The notes beneath the pieces were generated by a model. It saw only the letters and a list, made by a program, of their open reading frames with translations. It was not told the DNA's origin and searched no databases. This document shows, one piece after another, positions 32,431-41,479 of a stretch of 53,010 nucleotides of DNA (position 1 is the first letter of the stretch; each line of letters starts with the position of its first letter). The stretch is from NCBI GenBank assembly GCA_903862935.1, contig CAIOZY010000033.1:1-53010 (forward strand), written 5' to 3'. Both the position numbers and the translations under genes were made by a program. Origin of the DNA: an uncultured Opitutaceae bacterium (lineage in GTDB: Bacteria; Verrucomicrobiota; Verrucomicrobiia; Opitutales; Opitutaceae).

Positions 32431-33180
32431 ATGATCTCCCGCGTTCTGGTGACCGGTGCAGCCGGTTTTCTCGGGCGCGCGATCTCGGTGCGCCTCGCCG
32501 GGGAGTACCGGGTGAGGCTGTTCGATGTGGAGCCGGGCCCGTGCCCGGCCGGGGCGGAATGGTTTGCGGGCGACGTGAGCAGCCCGGAGGCGGTGCGCCG
32601 GGCCTGCGCCGGAGTCGACGCGGTGGTGATTGCGCACATGGCGCCGAACCGCCCGGGCGTCTACGATAGCCCCCCGGTCCCGTTCTCGGTCAATGTGACG
32701 GGCACTGCGCTGGTCTTTGCCGAGGCGGCCGCCGCCGGCGCGAAGCGCGTGGTCCTCATATCGACCGCTGGCGTGGTCCATGCCGCCCTAAAGGCCGGCA
32801 CATTCCTGACACCCGAACTGCCCCCTTCGCCGCTCATCCTGTACGGGCTGACCAAGGCCCTGCAGGAGCAGGTCGCCTCCTATTACTCCCGCACGGCGGG
32901 CCTGCCGGTGGCCGTTCTCAGGCCCTCGGCGATCATCGACGAGGAGACCCTCACCGACAAGTACGGCAAGCGCTGGCCCGCGGCCAACTGGCAGATGATC
33001 GACCCGCGAGACATCGCCACGGCCGCTTCCGCCGCCCTCAGACTGCCGGATCTCGGGTTCGAGGTCTTTCACCTCTTCGGCCACCCCTCCGCCGATTCCC
33101 ACGCCGACGCGGCCCGCGCCCGAGAGCGCCTCGGCTGGAAGCCGCGCCACGACTTCTCCCGCTGGCCCCAGGAGCCCTAG
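32431..33180 (+). CDS. NAD-dependent epimerase/dehydratase family protein
   Basis: The 249 residues form an extended short-chain dehydrogenase: VLVTGAAGFLGRAISVRL (Rossmann GxxGxxG), a serine-bearing VLISTAGVV strand and YGLTKALQEQ with the Tyr-Lys pair. The substrate is unknown, presumably a sugar nucleotide or related compound. The start at 32431 fits the Rossmann fold; the longer frame from 32302 only overlaps gltA. It is 11 bases after gltA and may share its transcript. Confidence 0.85.
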   Translation: MISRVLVTGAAGFLGRAISVRLAGEYRVRLFDVEPGPCPAGAEWFAGDVSSPEAVRRACAGVDAVVIAHMAPNRPGVYDSPPVPFSVNVTGTALVFAEAAAAGAKRVVLISTAGVVHAALKAGTFLTPELPPSPLILYGLTKALQEQVASYYSRTAGLPVAVLRPSAIIDEETLTDKYGKRWPAANWQMIDPRDIATAASAALRLPDLGFEVFHLFGHPSADSHADAARARERLGWKPRHDFSRWPQEP

Positions 33181-33240
33181 CCGGCCCCACTTGCCACTTG
33201 TCTCCGGAGCCCGGGCGCTATTGGTTAACCACCCCGAACT

Positions 33241-33981
33241 ATGATCCTTCTGGGCGTAAACATCGACCACTGCGCCACGCTGCGCCAGGCCCGGTACCGC
33301 CAAGCCGAGGAAACGGCCGGCGGCCCGGTCGAGCCCGATCCGGTCCCGCTGGCCCTTGCCGCCGAGCGGGCGGGCGCCGACGGGATCACGGTGCACCTGC
33401 GGGAGGACAGGCGACACATCCAGGAGCGGGATGTGTGGCGGCTGCGCGAGGCGATCGGCACCCGCCTGAACCTCGAGATGGCCTGCACGCCGGCGATGGT
33501 TGAGTTCGCCCTGAAGCTCAGGCCGGATTCCGTGTGCCTGGTCCCCGAGAACCGCCAGGAGGTCACAACCGAGGGCGGCCTCGATGTGGCGGGCCGCCGC
33601 GATGCGGTCCAGGCCTGCTCCGACACCATGGCCTCGGCCGGGATCAAGGTGAGCCTGTTCATCGACCCGGATGACGCCGCGATCGAGCTTGCCGCCCGGA
33701 TCCGCGCCCCCTGGGTCGAACTCCACACCGGCGCCTACGCCAACGCCTTCCACGGGCCGCGCCGCGCGGCGGAGTTCCAGAGGCTGCGCCTGGGGGCCGT
33801 CCGGGCGCACGAGCTCGGCCTCACGGTGAACGCCGGCCACGGCATCAACTACGTCAACATAGCCGAGGTGCGGACGATCCCGCACCTGCACGAGTTGAAC
33901 ATAGGCCACACGATCATCAGCCGGGCGGTCTTCACGGGCATAGACGAGGCGGTCCGCGAGATGAGGCGGCGCATGGGCTGA
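33241..33981 (+). CDS. pdxJ: Pyridoxine 5'-phosphate synthase
   Basis: PdxJ closes the pyridoxine ring in the DXP-dependent vitamin B6 pathway. The 246-residue TIM barrel has [45 protein letters not shown] and the phosphate-site region [10 protein letters not shown], then [12 protein letters not shown]. acpS follows after 22 bases, a common pairing in bacteria. Confidence 0.97.
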   Translation: MILLGVNIDHCATLRQARYRQAEETAGGPVEPDPVPLALAAERAGADGITVHLREDRRHIQERDVWRLREAIGTRLNLEMACTPAMVEFALKLRPDSVCLVPENRQEVTTEGGLDVAGRRDAVQACSDTMASAGIKVSLFIDPDDAAIELAARIRAPWVELHTGAYANAFHGPRRAAEFQRLRLGAVRAHELGLTVNAGHGINYVNIAEVRTIPHLHELNIGHTIISRAVFTGIDEAVREMRRRMG

Positions 33982-34003
33982 CCCGACAGGGCGCTTCCCC
34001 TCC

Positions 34004-34411
34004 ATGAACCTCGACCTTCCCCCGGGCGGCACCGTCCTCGGCCTGGGCTGCGACGTGATCGAGGTCGCCCGGATTGGGCGCGTTCTCGAGCGCCAGGGCG
34101 AGCGCTTCCTCGACCGGGTTTTCACCGCGGAGGAACGGGCCTACTGCCTCGCCAAGCCCCACCCCGAAAAGCACCTGGCGGCGCGCTTCGCGGCCAAGGA
34201 GGCGGTTTCCAAGTGCTTTACGACCGGGATCGGGGCGCACCTGGGCTGGAAGTCGGCGTCCATCTACCACGGCGAGCGCCAGCAGCCTCTGGTCAGGCTG
34301 GACGAGAAGGGTCTGGAGCTTTTGCGCAGCACGGGGGCCACCCACGTGATCGTGTCGCTTTCGCACACCGAGACGGTCGCCATGGCCGTCGCGGCCCTGG
34401 TCCGCAGCTAG
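34004..34411 (+). CDS. acpS: Holo-[acyl-carrier-protein] synthase
   Basis: AcpS attaches phosphopantetheine to acyl carrier protein. The 135 residues have LGLGCDVIEVARI (Mg-binding Asp), the RVFTAEERAYC segment, ARFAAKEAVSKCF with the catalytic Glu, and HVIVSLSHTETVAMA at the end. The neighbours pdxJ and nnrD/E are frequent partners. Confidence 0.95.
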   Translation: MNLDLPPGGTVLGLGCDVIEVARIGRVLERQGERFLDRVFTAEERAYCLAKPHPEKHLAARFAAKEAVSKCFTTGIGAHLGWKSASIYHGERQQPLVRLDEKGLELLRSTGATHVIVSLSHTETVAMAVAALVRS

Positions 34412-34443
34412 CCCGCCAGGGGGGCGCGGACCCCACACGGGCT

Positions 34444-34474
34444 TTGCCTTTCGGCCGGTTTTTCGATTTTATAT
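34444..34474 (+). promoter_or_regulatory. Candidate promoter, near-leaderless
   Basis: TTGCCT (34444-34449) and a TTTTATAT stretch (34467-34474) form a -35/-10 pair with 17-19 bases between. A start near 34481 would leave only about three bases before the ATG at 34484. The -35 resembles those proposed for rpsL and secA. Confidence 0.45.
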
Positions 34475-34483
34475 GGGCCACAC

Positions 34484-34987
34484 ATGGACGAGGAACCTGC
34501 CGCGCCGCCGCCGTCCGCGAAACCCTCGAAGATCCCTTCTTGGGCGATGCTCGGCTTTGTCCTCGGGGTGCTCTTCGTCCTGGCGCTGCCGAGCCGGCAT
34601 CCGGAGCCGCCCCCGGCTCCGGCGGCCCCTCCCGTCAGGGCGCCGGTCCCGGCCGCGCCACCGAGGTTGACGACCGTCGAGGCCGTCTTTGTGGAATGGG
34701 CCCGCTACGCGGTCTGGGAGAACGACCGAACCGAGGTGGCCCTCTGGAACGCCCAGACCCAGGACTATTCCGACTGCTTCGAGGTCCTCCGCTCCGGGGC
34801 CGGGTACTACTTCCGCTCCATCTCCCGGCTGACCCGGCCGGTTCTGACCCACGGAGTGAGGTCGGACTCCCCGATGCGCTTCACCGAGACCGAAGATCAG
34901 CGCCAGGAGTGGCTGGGCCAGAAAAGGCAGGAGGACTGGCAGGCCCTCGGGGAGGCCATGCGGCCCGACTCCAAGCCGAAAAACTGA
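34484..34987 (+). CDS. Membrane-anchored protein of unknown function
   Basis: I do not recognise the family. The 167 residues have a Pro/Ala-rich N-terminus, one transmembrane helix (about 18-37), a Pro/Ala linker, and a globular part (about 60-167) with VEAVFVEWARYAVWENDRTEVALW and YYFRSISRLTRPVLTHG. The globular part would be outside the cytoplasm if the N-terminus is inside. It lies between acpS and nnrD/E, seven bases before the latter. Confidence 0.7.
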   Translation: MDEEPAAPPPSAKPSKIPSWAMLGFVLGVLFVLALPSRHPEPPPAPAAPPVRAPVPAAPPRLTTVEAVFVEWARYAVWENDRTEVALWNAQTQDYSDCFEVLRSGAGYYFRSISRLTRPVLTHGVRSDSPMRFTETEDQRQEWLGQKRQEDWQALGEAMRPDSKPKN

Positions 34988-34993
34988 ACGACC

Positions 34994-36517
34994 ATGGCCA
35001 CGGTCTCCGATCCCATTCTATCCTGCGCCGATGCGGCCGACTTTGAGCGCCGGCTTTTTGGCGAGGATGAGGAGGCCGCCTGGGCCGCCATGCGGCGGGC
35101 CGGCCTTGGAGTAGCTGCGGCTGTCCTGTGCGACATCGAGGAGATCGGCGGCCTTCCGGGCCGGGCGCGGGTTCTCGTCCTTGCGGGGAAGGGACACAAC
35201 TGCGGCGACGCGCTGATTGCCGCAGGTTCCATTCTCGAAGGCTTTCCCGGGGCGGCTGCCGACGTGGTCTTCGCGTTCGGTGAACGGGCGCTGCGCCCGC
35301 TCGCCAAACGCGCCTGGCGCGAATTTGCGGACGCTTTCGGAGACCGGGTCCGCGTGGTCCCGAGGGAGCAAGCCGGCGGGGAGGCCTCGGCGGGTCCCAC
35401 CGCCTACGACCTGAGCCTGGACGGAGTCTTCGGCTACCAGTTCAGGCCGCCGGTTGATCCGCAGGCGGGCGCGGTCCTCGGCTGGGCGAACCGGATCCCG
35501 GTCCGGCTCCGGGCGGCGGTCGACCTGCCCAGCGGCCCAGGGGACCCCAGCGGGTTCCTGGCGGATTTCACCTACGCGACCGGGATCGTGAAGGCGCCGC
35601 TTCTGGCCTGCGGGAACGCGGGCCGCCTGCGGTACGTCGACCTCGGATTTTTCGCGAAGGCCGTGCCGGAGCTTGGAGCGGCGGAGGAGCGGGTGCTCAA
35701 GCCCTCGGTCATGGGTCCGCTGTGCGTCCTGCGCCAGCCGCGTACTGATAAGCGGGACTACGGGCACCTTCTGGTTGTCGGCGGATCCCGCGGGTATCCG
35801 GGCGCGGTCCTGATGAGCGTCCTTGCGGCGCTTCGCAGCGGAGTGGGGCTGGTGACGGCCCTCGTCCCCGAGTCGCTCGCCGCGGCCTACGCCGCGCGAG
35901 CCCCCGAGGCCATGTGGGTTGCTTGGCCCGAGACCCCGGGCGGAGGGCTGGCGCTTGAGGGCCTGTCCCAGTTTCGGTCCCGCCTCGGCAGGGCTACCGC
36001 TGTGGTCATGGGCCCGGGTCTGGGAACCGATCCGGAGACCCTCGCCCTGGCCGTGGAGATCGCGGGGCTTTGCCCAGTTCCGGTCGTCCTGGACGCGGAC
36101 GCCCTCCAGGAAAAGGTCCTCGGGGCGGTAAAGGCCCCGCGGATCCTGACCCCGCATGCCGGCGAGTTTGCCCGGATATCCCGAGGGGCCGACTTGCGCG
36201 GGTTCTGCGGCAAGACTGGAGCAACCGTCATCCTCAAGGGACCGGTGACCCGGATCGCCTCCGGATCCGGCCCCGTGCACCACAGCTTTTTCGGGGGCCC
36301 GGTCCTCGCCCGGGGGGGCAGCGGCGACCTCTTGGCGGGCCTGGCGGGGGGCCTGCTGGCGCAGTCGCCCTCGGAGCCTATGCTCGCCGCGTGCCGGGCC
36401 GCAGTGTGGCACGGGCTTTCGGCAGACCTGCTCGCCCGGGCCCGCGGTCAGACCGCCGTGTCCGTCACGCAGCTGCTCGACTTCCTTCCACAGGCGCTTC
36501 GCCAGGGAGCGGAGTAG
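34994..36517 (+). CDS. nnrD: Bifunctional NAD(P)H-hydrate epimerase / dehydratase
   Basis: This protein repairs hydrated NADH and NADPH. The N-terminal epimerase half (to about 225) has LAGKGHNCGDALIAAG, a variant of the GNGNNGGDG motif, and AVDLPSG. The C-terminal ADP-dependent dehydratase half has LLVVGGSRGYPGAVLMS, VVMGPGLGTDPE, VLDADALQ, LTPHAGEFARI and ARGGSGDLLAGL with the catalytic Asp. The 507 residues match the fused family (Nnr). Neighbouring acpS is a common association. Confidence 0.92.
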   Translation: MATVSDPILSCADAADFERRLFGEDEEAAWAAMRRAGLGVAAAVLCDIEEIGGLPGRARVLVLAGKGHNCGDALIAAGSILEGFPGAAADVVFAFGERALRPLAKRAWREFADAFGDRVRVVPREQAGGEASAGPTAYDLSLDGVFGYQFRPPVDPQAGAVLGWANRIPVRLRAAVDLPSGPGDPSGFLADFTYATGIVKAPLLACGNAGRLRYVDLGFFAKAVPELGAAEERVLKPSVMGPLCVLRQPRTDKRDYGHLLVVGGSRGYPGAVLMSVLAALRSGVGLVTALVPESLAAAYAARAPEAMWVAWPETPGGGLALEGLSQFRSRLGRATAVVMGPGLGTDPETLALAVEIAGLCPVPVVLDADALQEKVLGAVKAPRILTPHAGEFARISRGADLRGFCGKTGATVILKGPVTRIASGSGPVHHSFFGGPVLARGGSGDLLAGLAGGLLAQSPSEPMLAACRAAVWHGLSADLLARARGQTAVSVTQLLDFLPQALRQGAE

Positions 36518-36542
36518 GGGCTCTTCCGTCCGCGCGGACGCC

Positions 36543-36884
36543 TCAGCCGGGGGGCCACCCCATCTGGCGCTGGGCCAGCAGGTGCACGTGCAGGTGCGGG
36601 ACGCTCTCGCTGGCGTCGGGCCCGTTGTTGATGACCAGCCGGTAGCCTCCGGTCAGTTTCAATTTCTTGGCGACCGTTGCGGCCGTGAGCAGCAGGTGCC
36701 CGAGGAGCGCGGCGTCGCCGGGCTCCGCCCCGTCGACTCGTGCGACGAGCTTCTTCGGGACGATCAGCAGGTGCACAGGCGCCTGGGGCTGGATGTCGTG
36801 GATGACGATGCAGCGCTCGTCCTCGTGCTCGATCCGAGCCGGGATTTCCCGGTCGATGATGCGCTGGAAAATGGTCTTTGCCAT
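36543..36884 (-). CDS. HIT family nucleotide-binding hydrolase
   Basis: The 113 residues are a histidine-triad protein of the HinT type: FQRIIDREIPARI at the start, HLLIVPKK in the middle, and PHLHVHLLA with the catalytic histidines followed by a GWPPG ending. Such proteins hydrolyse AMP-linked substrates. It is transcribed away from the next PLP gene, with 83 bases between the two starts. Confidence 0.93.
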   Translation of the reverse strand: MAKTIFQRIIDREIPARIEHEDERCIVIHDIQPQAPVHLLIVPKKLVARVDGAEPGDAALLGHLLLTAATVAKKLKLTGGYRLVINNGPDASESVPHLHVHLLAQRQMGWPPG

Positions 36885-36967
36885 GGGGCAGCGATGAAAG
36901 GCGATCCCGCAGCGGTTGGCAAACCGCTTGCGGTCGGTACCCGCCGTCTGCTATCCAGCGTGCCTCC

Positions 36968-38095
36968 ATGAAACCCGCCACAGCGGCCGCCCAGGCGGGT
37001 GGCTCCTCCGACCCGACAACCGGGGCGATCATTCCGCCCATCCAACCCGCCACAACCTACGAGCGGGACGAGAAAAACCGCGTCCTGGGCGGTCGCGTGT
37101 ACTCCCGGGCGGACAACCCGGGATACGACGCGGTGGAGAGCGTGCTCGCGCAGCTCGAACACGGATCCTGTGCGGCGGTCTTCGGTTCCGGCATGGCTGC
37201 AGCTACGGCGGTTTTCCAGGCCTTGAAGCCCGGGGACCACGTTCTGGTCCCCCATATTACCTATTGGGGGCTGCGGTCCTGGCTTCTGGGGTGGGCCAGC
37301 GACTGGGGCCTTAAAGTCGAGACGGTAGACATGACAGATCCGGCCCGCGTCGCTGCGTCGGTCTGCCCCGGGAAGACGAAGCTGCTCTGGGTCGAGACCC
37401 CGGACAACCCGATGATGGGAATTAGCGACATCGCGGCCCTGGTCGAGGTGGCCCACAGGGCCGGCGCGAGGCTCGCGGTCGACTCCACCTTCGCCACCCC
37501 GGTCCTGACCCAGCCGCTTTCCTTGGGGGCCGACATAGTGATGCACTCGGCCACCAAGTACCTCAACGGGCATTCCGACGTCGTGGCCGGGGCCCTTGTG
37601 GCCCGGCAGGCCGACGAGTTCTGGGAGGGGATCAAGCGGGTGCGCGTGCAGATGGGGGCCGTTCTCGGGCCGTTCGAGGCGTGGCTGCTGCTGCGGGGAA
37701 TGCGGACCCTATTCGTGAGGGTGCCGGCCCAGTGCCGGAGCGCCCAGAAGATCGCCGAGCACTTCTTGGCCCACCCGGCAATCGGCGCTGTCCTCTATCC
37801 GGGGCTCCCGGGATTTCCGGGCCATGCGATCGCAGTCCGCCAGATGCGCGGCGGCTTCGGGGGCATGCTCTCCGTGCGGGTCAAAGGGGGCGGAACCGCT
37901 GCCCTGGCGGTCGCGGGCCGCCTGCGGCTCTGGAAGCGGGCGACCTCCCTGGGAGGGGTCGAGAGCCTGGTCGAACACCGGGCCAGCGCCGAGGGTCCCC
38001 AAACGACCACGCCCGCGGACCTGCTAAGGCTTTCGGTGGGGCTTGAGGACTGCGATGAACTGATCGCCGACCTGGAAGCCGCGCTGGCCGGCTAG
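36968..38095 (+). CDS. Cystathionine gamma-synthase/lyase-type PLP enzyme
   Basis: The 375 residues belong to the Cys/Met metabolism PLP family: TGAIIPPIQPATTYERD, YSRADNPGYDAVE, GSGMAAATAVF, VETPDNP, the PLP lysine K197 in HSATKYLNGHSD, and SLGGVESLVEH. Which reaction it performs (gamma-synthase, beta- or gamma-lyase) cannot be told from sequence alone; the methionine synthase genes later in the window fit a methionine role. The start at 36968 is preferred over a longer frame from 36878. Its stop and that of the convergent gene share the tetranucleotide CTAG. Confidence 0.9.
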   Translation: MKPATAAAQAGGSSDPTTGAIIPPIQPATTYERDEKNRVLGGRVYSRADNPGYDAVESVLAQLEHGSCAAVFGSGMAAATAVFQALKPGDHVLVPHITYWGLRSWLLGWASDWGLKVETVDMTDPARVAASVCPGKTKLLWVETPDNPMMGISDIAALVEVAHRAGARLAVDSTFATPVLTQPLSLGADIVMHSATKYLNGHSDVVAGALVARQADEFWEGIKRVRVQMGAVLGPFEAWLLLRGMRTLFVRVPAQCRSAQKIAEHFLAHPAIGAVLYPGLPGFPGHAIAVRQMRGGFGGMLSVRVKGGGTAALAVAGRLRLWKRATSLGGVESLVEHRASAEGPQTTTPADLLRLSVGLEDCDELIADLEAALAG

Positions 38096-38595
38096 AGGAA
38101 AAGGATCTGCATCCGCGCGTGCCGGGTGGTTCTCGCTGCGGCGAGTTCGCGCACGAAGGCGAGGATTTCGTCGTATTCACGCTGGCGGCGCGGCGTGGCG
38201 CGGCGGTCTGGGGGCAGGAGGGCCGGCCTGAGGTTCGTGACCAGTAGGGTGGACTCTCGGAAGGGAGCGAGCTGCTTCAAGCCGGCCATGAGCTCGGCCC
38301 GCGCGAACAGCGGGGTTGCGGAGTGGAGCGTGCGCGCGGCGTCCCAGTGGAAGAAGCCGTGCGGGGGCCCCTGGGAATAGAAACGCTCCAGCAGCCGGGC
38401 CGCCGCCGCGGTGAACGCTGCGTCGAAGCGGGCCGCGGCCTCGGGGTTGCCGGCCGCCTGCTGCTCCAGTTCGGCCAGGCTGAAGGCGATCGCCGCCTTG
38501 ATCTGGTGGGCCAGGTACAGGTCGTGCCCCGTCACGTGCGCGAACAGGGTGTTGATGAAATGGAGCCGGCGGAGGTCGTCGGGGGAGGGGGGCAC
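38092..38595 (-). CDS. Hypothetical protein downstream of trpG/pabA
   Basis: I do not recognise the family. The 167 residues look mostly helical and soluble, rich in Ala, Leu and Arg, with a central QGPPHGFFHWDAARTLHSATP stretch and no signal peptide or membrane helix. It follows the trpG/pabA gene by 42 bases on the same strand, so the two may be cotranscribed. Its stop overlaps the stop of the convergent PLP gene within CTAG. Confidence 0.6.
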   Translation of the reverse strand: MPPSPDDLRRLHFINTLFAHVTGHDLYLAHQIKAAIAFSLAELEQQAAGNPEAAARFDAAFTAAAARLLERFYSQGPPHGFFHWDAARTLHSATPLFARAELMAGLKQLAPFRESTLLVTNLRPALLPPDRRATPRRQREYDEILAFVRELAAARTTRHARMQILFL

Positions 38596-38637
38596 GGAGG
38601 TTACCGTTGCTTGCCCGGCATGCAGCGCATGAGCCGG

Positions 38638-39204
38638 TCAGTTGAGCTCGAGGAAGTTCGTGAGGATCCGGATCCCGCCCTCGGTCGCGATCGACTCGGG
38701 ATGAAATTGGACCCCCCAGATCGGGAGGCTGCGGTGGCGCAGGCCCATGACCTCGCCTTCGGCCGTCTCCGCGGTGATCTCCAGGACCTCGGGGAAGCTC
38801 GAGCGCTCCACGAGCAGGGAGTGGTATCGGGTGGCCGGAAATCCGTTGGGGAGTCCCTGGAACAGGTCGGTGCCCCGGTGCAGGATCGGCGAGACCTTGC
38901 CGTGCATGAGCCGGCCGGCCCTGACCACCCGGCCCCCGTAAAAGTGCCCGATCGCCTGGTGCCCCAGGCAGACGCCGAGAATGGGCTTGCGGCCCGCAAA
39001 AGCCCCGATGATGCCGAGGCTCACCCCCGCCTCCCGGGGCGAGCAGGGGCCCGGCGAGATCATCACCCGGTCCGGGTTCAGGGCCAGAGCCTGCTCGGGG
39101 GTTATCTGGTCATTCCGAAATACCCGCTGTTCCACCCCCAGCTGCCCGAAGTACTGGACGAGGTTGTAGGTGAACGAGTCGTAGTTGTCTATGACGAGGA
39201 GCAC
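38638..39204 (-). CDS. trpG: Anthranilate / aminodeoxychorismate synthase glutaminase
   Basis: This class I amidotransferase gives ammonia to anthranilate synthase (TrpE) or aminodeoxychorismate synthase (PabB); many bacteria use one subunit for both, so pabA is equally possible. The start is a GTG at 39204, giving [18 protein letters not shown] and 188 residues; the longer frame only adds upstream non-coding sequence. Hallmarks: [20 protein letters not shown] with C79, and [11 protein letters not shown]. The partner synthase is not in the window. Confidence 0.9.
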   Translation of the reverse strand: MLLVIDNYDSFTYNLVQYFGQLGVEQRVFRNDQITPEQALALNPDRVMISPGPCSPREAGVSLGIIGAFAGRKPILGVCLGHQAIGHFYGGRVVRAGRLMHGKVSPILHRGTDLFQGLPNGFPATRYHSLLVERSSFPEVLEITAETAEGEVMGLRHRSLPIWGVQFHPESIATEGGIRILTNFLELN

Positions 39205-39286
39205 GGGCTGGAAAAGGCGGAAGGTTAAGCGGGGCAACTTAATGCGTTGCCGGATGCGATGACAAGGCTTTGTCTGGCTTGAATCC

Positions 39287-40411
39287 ATGTTCGAGCTGCT
39301 AAAGACCGACTCCGAGACCGCGGCGCGCCGCGGACGGCTGCGCACCCGGCACGGGCTCGTCGAGACTCCGATCTTCATGCCGGTCGGCACCCAGGGCACG
39401 GTCAAGGCGCTGACGCCTGCCCACTTGCGCGAGATCGGGGCCCAGATCATCCTCGGCAACACCTACCACCTGAGCCTCAGGCCCGGAAGCGAGGTGGTCC
39501 GGCAGCTGGGCGGGCTGCACCAGTTCATGGGCTGGGACGGCCCGATCCTCACCGATAGCGGCGGCTTCCAGGTCTTCAGCCTGGCGAAGCTGCGCGAGAT
39601 CCGCGACGACGGGGTGGCCTTTTCCTCCCACCTGGACGGCTCCAAGCTCTTTCTCGGTCCCCGGGAGGTGATGGCGATCCAGGAGAACCTTGGCTCGGAC
39701 ATAGCCATGGTGCTCGACGAGTGCCCGCCCTGGCCGTGCGCCCGAGAGGACTGTGCCCGGGCGGTCGGGCGCAGCCGGCGGTGGGCCGAGGAGTGCCTGC
39801 GAATCGCCTCGGGAAGCGGGTTTCTCGCCTCGGGCAGCCTCGTTTTTGCGATCGCCCAGGGTTCGACCTTTGACGACCTGCGCCGGGAGGCGGCCGAGTC
39901 CCTCGGGGCCCTGGACTTCAGCGGGTACGCGGTGGGGGGCGTGAGCGTCGGGGAGCCCGAGCCGGAGATGCTCAAGCAGGTGGCTGCGACGACCCCGTTT
40001 CTGCCCGCCGGAAAGCCTCGGTACACCATGGGGCTGGGCACTCCGCCCCAGCTCCTGAAGATGGTCGCCCTGGGTGTCGACATGTTCGACTGCGTGATGC
40101 CGACGCGGGTTGCGCGAAACGGCCTCGCCTTCACGCCCGAGGGTACCATCAACCTGCGCAACGAGCGGTTCCGCACCGACCCGAGGCCGCTCGTCGAGGG
40201 CCTGGACAACTACACGTGCCGGAACTTCTCCCGGGCCTATCTGCGCCACCTGGCGCTCGCCGGGGAGATGCTCAGCGGGACCCTCCTGACGATCCACAAC
40301 CTGCACTTCTTCCTGGACCTCATGGGCCAGGCCCGAGCCCACATCGAGGCCGGCGACTACGGCCGGTGGCACCGGGACTGGATAGATCGGTACGAGGCGG
40401 GCGGCGCCTAA
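39287..40411 (+). CDS. tgt: tRNA-guanine transglycosylase with incomplete zinc site
   Basis: Tgt exchanges guanine for preQ1 in tRNA anticodons. The 374 residues include [24 protein letters not shown] and [14 protein letters not shown], which hold the catalytic aspartates. The zinc site is unusual: in the normal CxCxxC...H pattern the first two cysteines are L306 and N308 here, while C311 and H337 remain at the right spacing. The rest of the protein looks intact, so it may fold without zinc or with other ligands. It starts 82 bases from the divergent trpG. Confidence 0.93.
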   Translation: MFELLKTDSETAARRGRLRTRHGLVETPIFMPVGTQGTVKALTPAHLREIGAQIILGNTYHLSLRPGSEVVRQLGGLHQFMGWDGPILTDSGGFQVFSLAKLREIRDDGVAFSSHLDGSKLFLGPREVMAIQENLGSDIAMVLDECPPWPCAREDCARAVGRSRRWAEECLRIASGSGFLASGSLVFAIAQGSTFDDLRREAAESLGALDFSGYAVGGVSVGEPEPEMLKQVAATTPFLPAGKPRYTMGLGTPPQLLKMVALGVDMFDCVMPTRVARNGLAFTPEGTINLRNERFRTDPRPLVEGLDNYTCRNFSRAYLRHLALAGEMLSGTLLTIHNLHFFLDLMGQARAHIEAGDYGRWHRDWIDRYEAGGA

Positions 40412-40459
40412 CAACCCAGACTCGCCAACGCGGCCGGATTCGCTTTTGCTCTGCCGATC

Positions 40460-41386
40460 ATGCGCATTCTCGTAACCGGAGGGGCCGGATTCCTCGGCTC
40501 GCACCTGTGCGACCGTCTGCTCAAGGACGGACACGAGGTCGTCTGCCTCGACAACCTCTTCACCGGCCGCAAGCAGAACATCGCGCACCTGCTGTCCAAC
40601 ACCCAGTTCGAGTTCGTCCGGCACGATGTGATCGACCCGTTCAAGGTGGAGGTCGACCAGATCTACAACCTGGCCTGCCCGGCCTCGCCCCCGCACTACC
40701 AGTACAACCCGATCAAGACGGTGAAGACGTCGGTCATGGGCGCCATCAACTGCCTGGGTCTGGCAAAGCGGCTTAGGGCCCGGGTGCTGCAGGCGAGCAC
40801 GAGCGAGGTTTACGGCGACCCCCAGGTCAACCCCCAGCCCGAGAGCTACTGGGGCAACGTGAACCCGGTGGGGAAGCGCTCCTGCTACGACGAGGGCAAG
40901 CGGTGCGCGGAGACCCTCTTCTTCGATTACCACCGGGAGAATAAGGTCGATATCCGGGTCGTGCGCATCTTCAACACGTACGGGCCCCGTATGCACGAGG
41001 CCGACGGCAGGGTCGTTTCTAACTTCGTCGTCCAGGCGCTCAAGGGGGAGGACCTGACGGTCTACGGCGACGGCCAGCAGACGCGGTCCTTCTGCTACGT
41101 GGACGACCTGATCGAGGGGTTCGTGCGGTTCATGGGGCAGACCCACTCCGTTGGTCCGCTCAACTTGGGCAACCCGGGCGAGTTCACAATGATGGAGCTA
41201 GCAGAACTCACGCTCAAACTGACCGGTGGCAAGTCGAAGATCGTCCACAAGCCCCTTCCCTCCGACGACCCCAAGCAGCGCCAGCCCGACATTGCCTTGG
41301 CCCGGCGGCTGCTGAAATGGGAGCCGGCGGTGCCGCTTGAGGAGGGGCTCAAGCGCACGATTGCGTACTTCCGGGGCAAGATCTGA
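40460..41386 (+). CDS. UDP-glucuronate decarboxylase
   Basis: The enzyme converts UDP-glucuronate to UDP-xylose for polysaccharides (EC 4.1.1.35). The 308 residues have the [19 protein letters not shown] Rossmann start, [27 protein letters not shown], and [13 protein letters not shown] with the catalytic Tyr-Lys, all characteristic of the UXS group rather than other epimerases. The gene follows tgt by 48 bases. Confidence 0.92.
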   Translation: MRILVTGGAGFLGSHLCDRLLKDGHEVVCLDNLFTGRKQNIAHLLSNTQFEFVRHDVIDPFKVEVDQIYNLACPASPPHYQYNPIKTVKTSVMGAINCLGLAKRLRARVLQASTSEVYGDPQVNPQPESYWGNVNPVGKRSCYDEGKRCAETLFFDYHRENKVDIRVVRIFNTYGPRMHEADGRVVSNFVVQALKGEDLTVYGDGQQTRSFCYVDDLIEGFVRFMGQTHSVGPLNLGNPGEFTMMELAELTLKLTGGKSKIVHKPLPSDDPKQRQPDIALARRLLKWEPAVPLEEGLKRTIAYFRGKI

Positions 41387-41439
41387 GGGCGGGCTCCGGG
41401 GCCGCCCCGCCCGGTCCGCGGCCTGCCTCCTTCTTTGAT

Positions 41440-41468
41440 TTGCCAAGGCAGACCCCCCGGTCTATTCT
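41440..41468 (+). promoter_or_regulatory. Candidate secA promoter, near-leaderless
   Basis: TTGCCA (41440-41445) and TATTCT (41463-41468) are 17 bases apart, a good match to a sigma-70-type promoter. The predicted start near 41475 leaves only about five bases before the secA ATG at 41480, with no room for a Shine-Dalgarno. Confidence 0.55.
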
Positions 41469-41479
41469 CTTGACCTTTA

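Noticed and set aside
33221-33230. GGTTAACC palindrome before pdxJ
   Set aside because: Eight bases of symmetry with no second copy seen; could be chance.
35018-36412. 464-residue minus-strand frame opposite the NAD(P)HX repair gene
   Set aside because: The plus-strand frame has clear epimerase and dehydratase motifs; the antisense frame has none.
39299-41146. 615-residue open frame on the minus strand opposite tgt and the decarboxylase
   Set aside because: Shadow of two well-identified genes; it spans both and the gap between them and has no recognisable domain.
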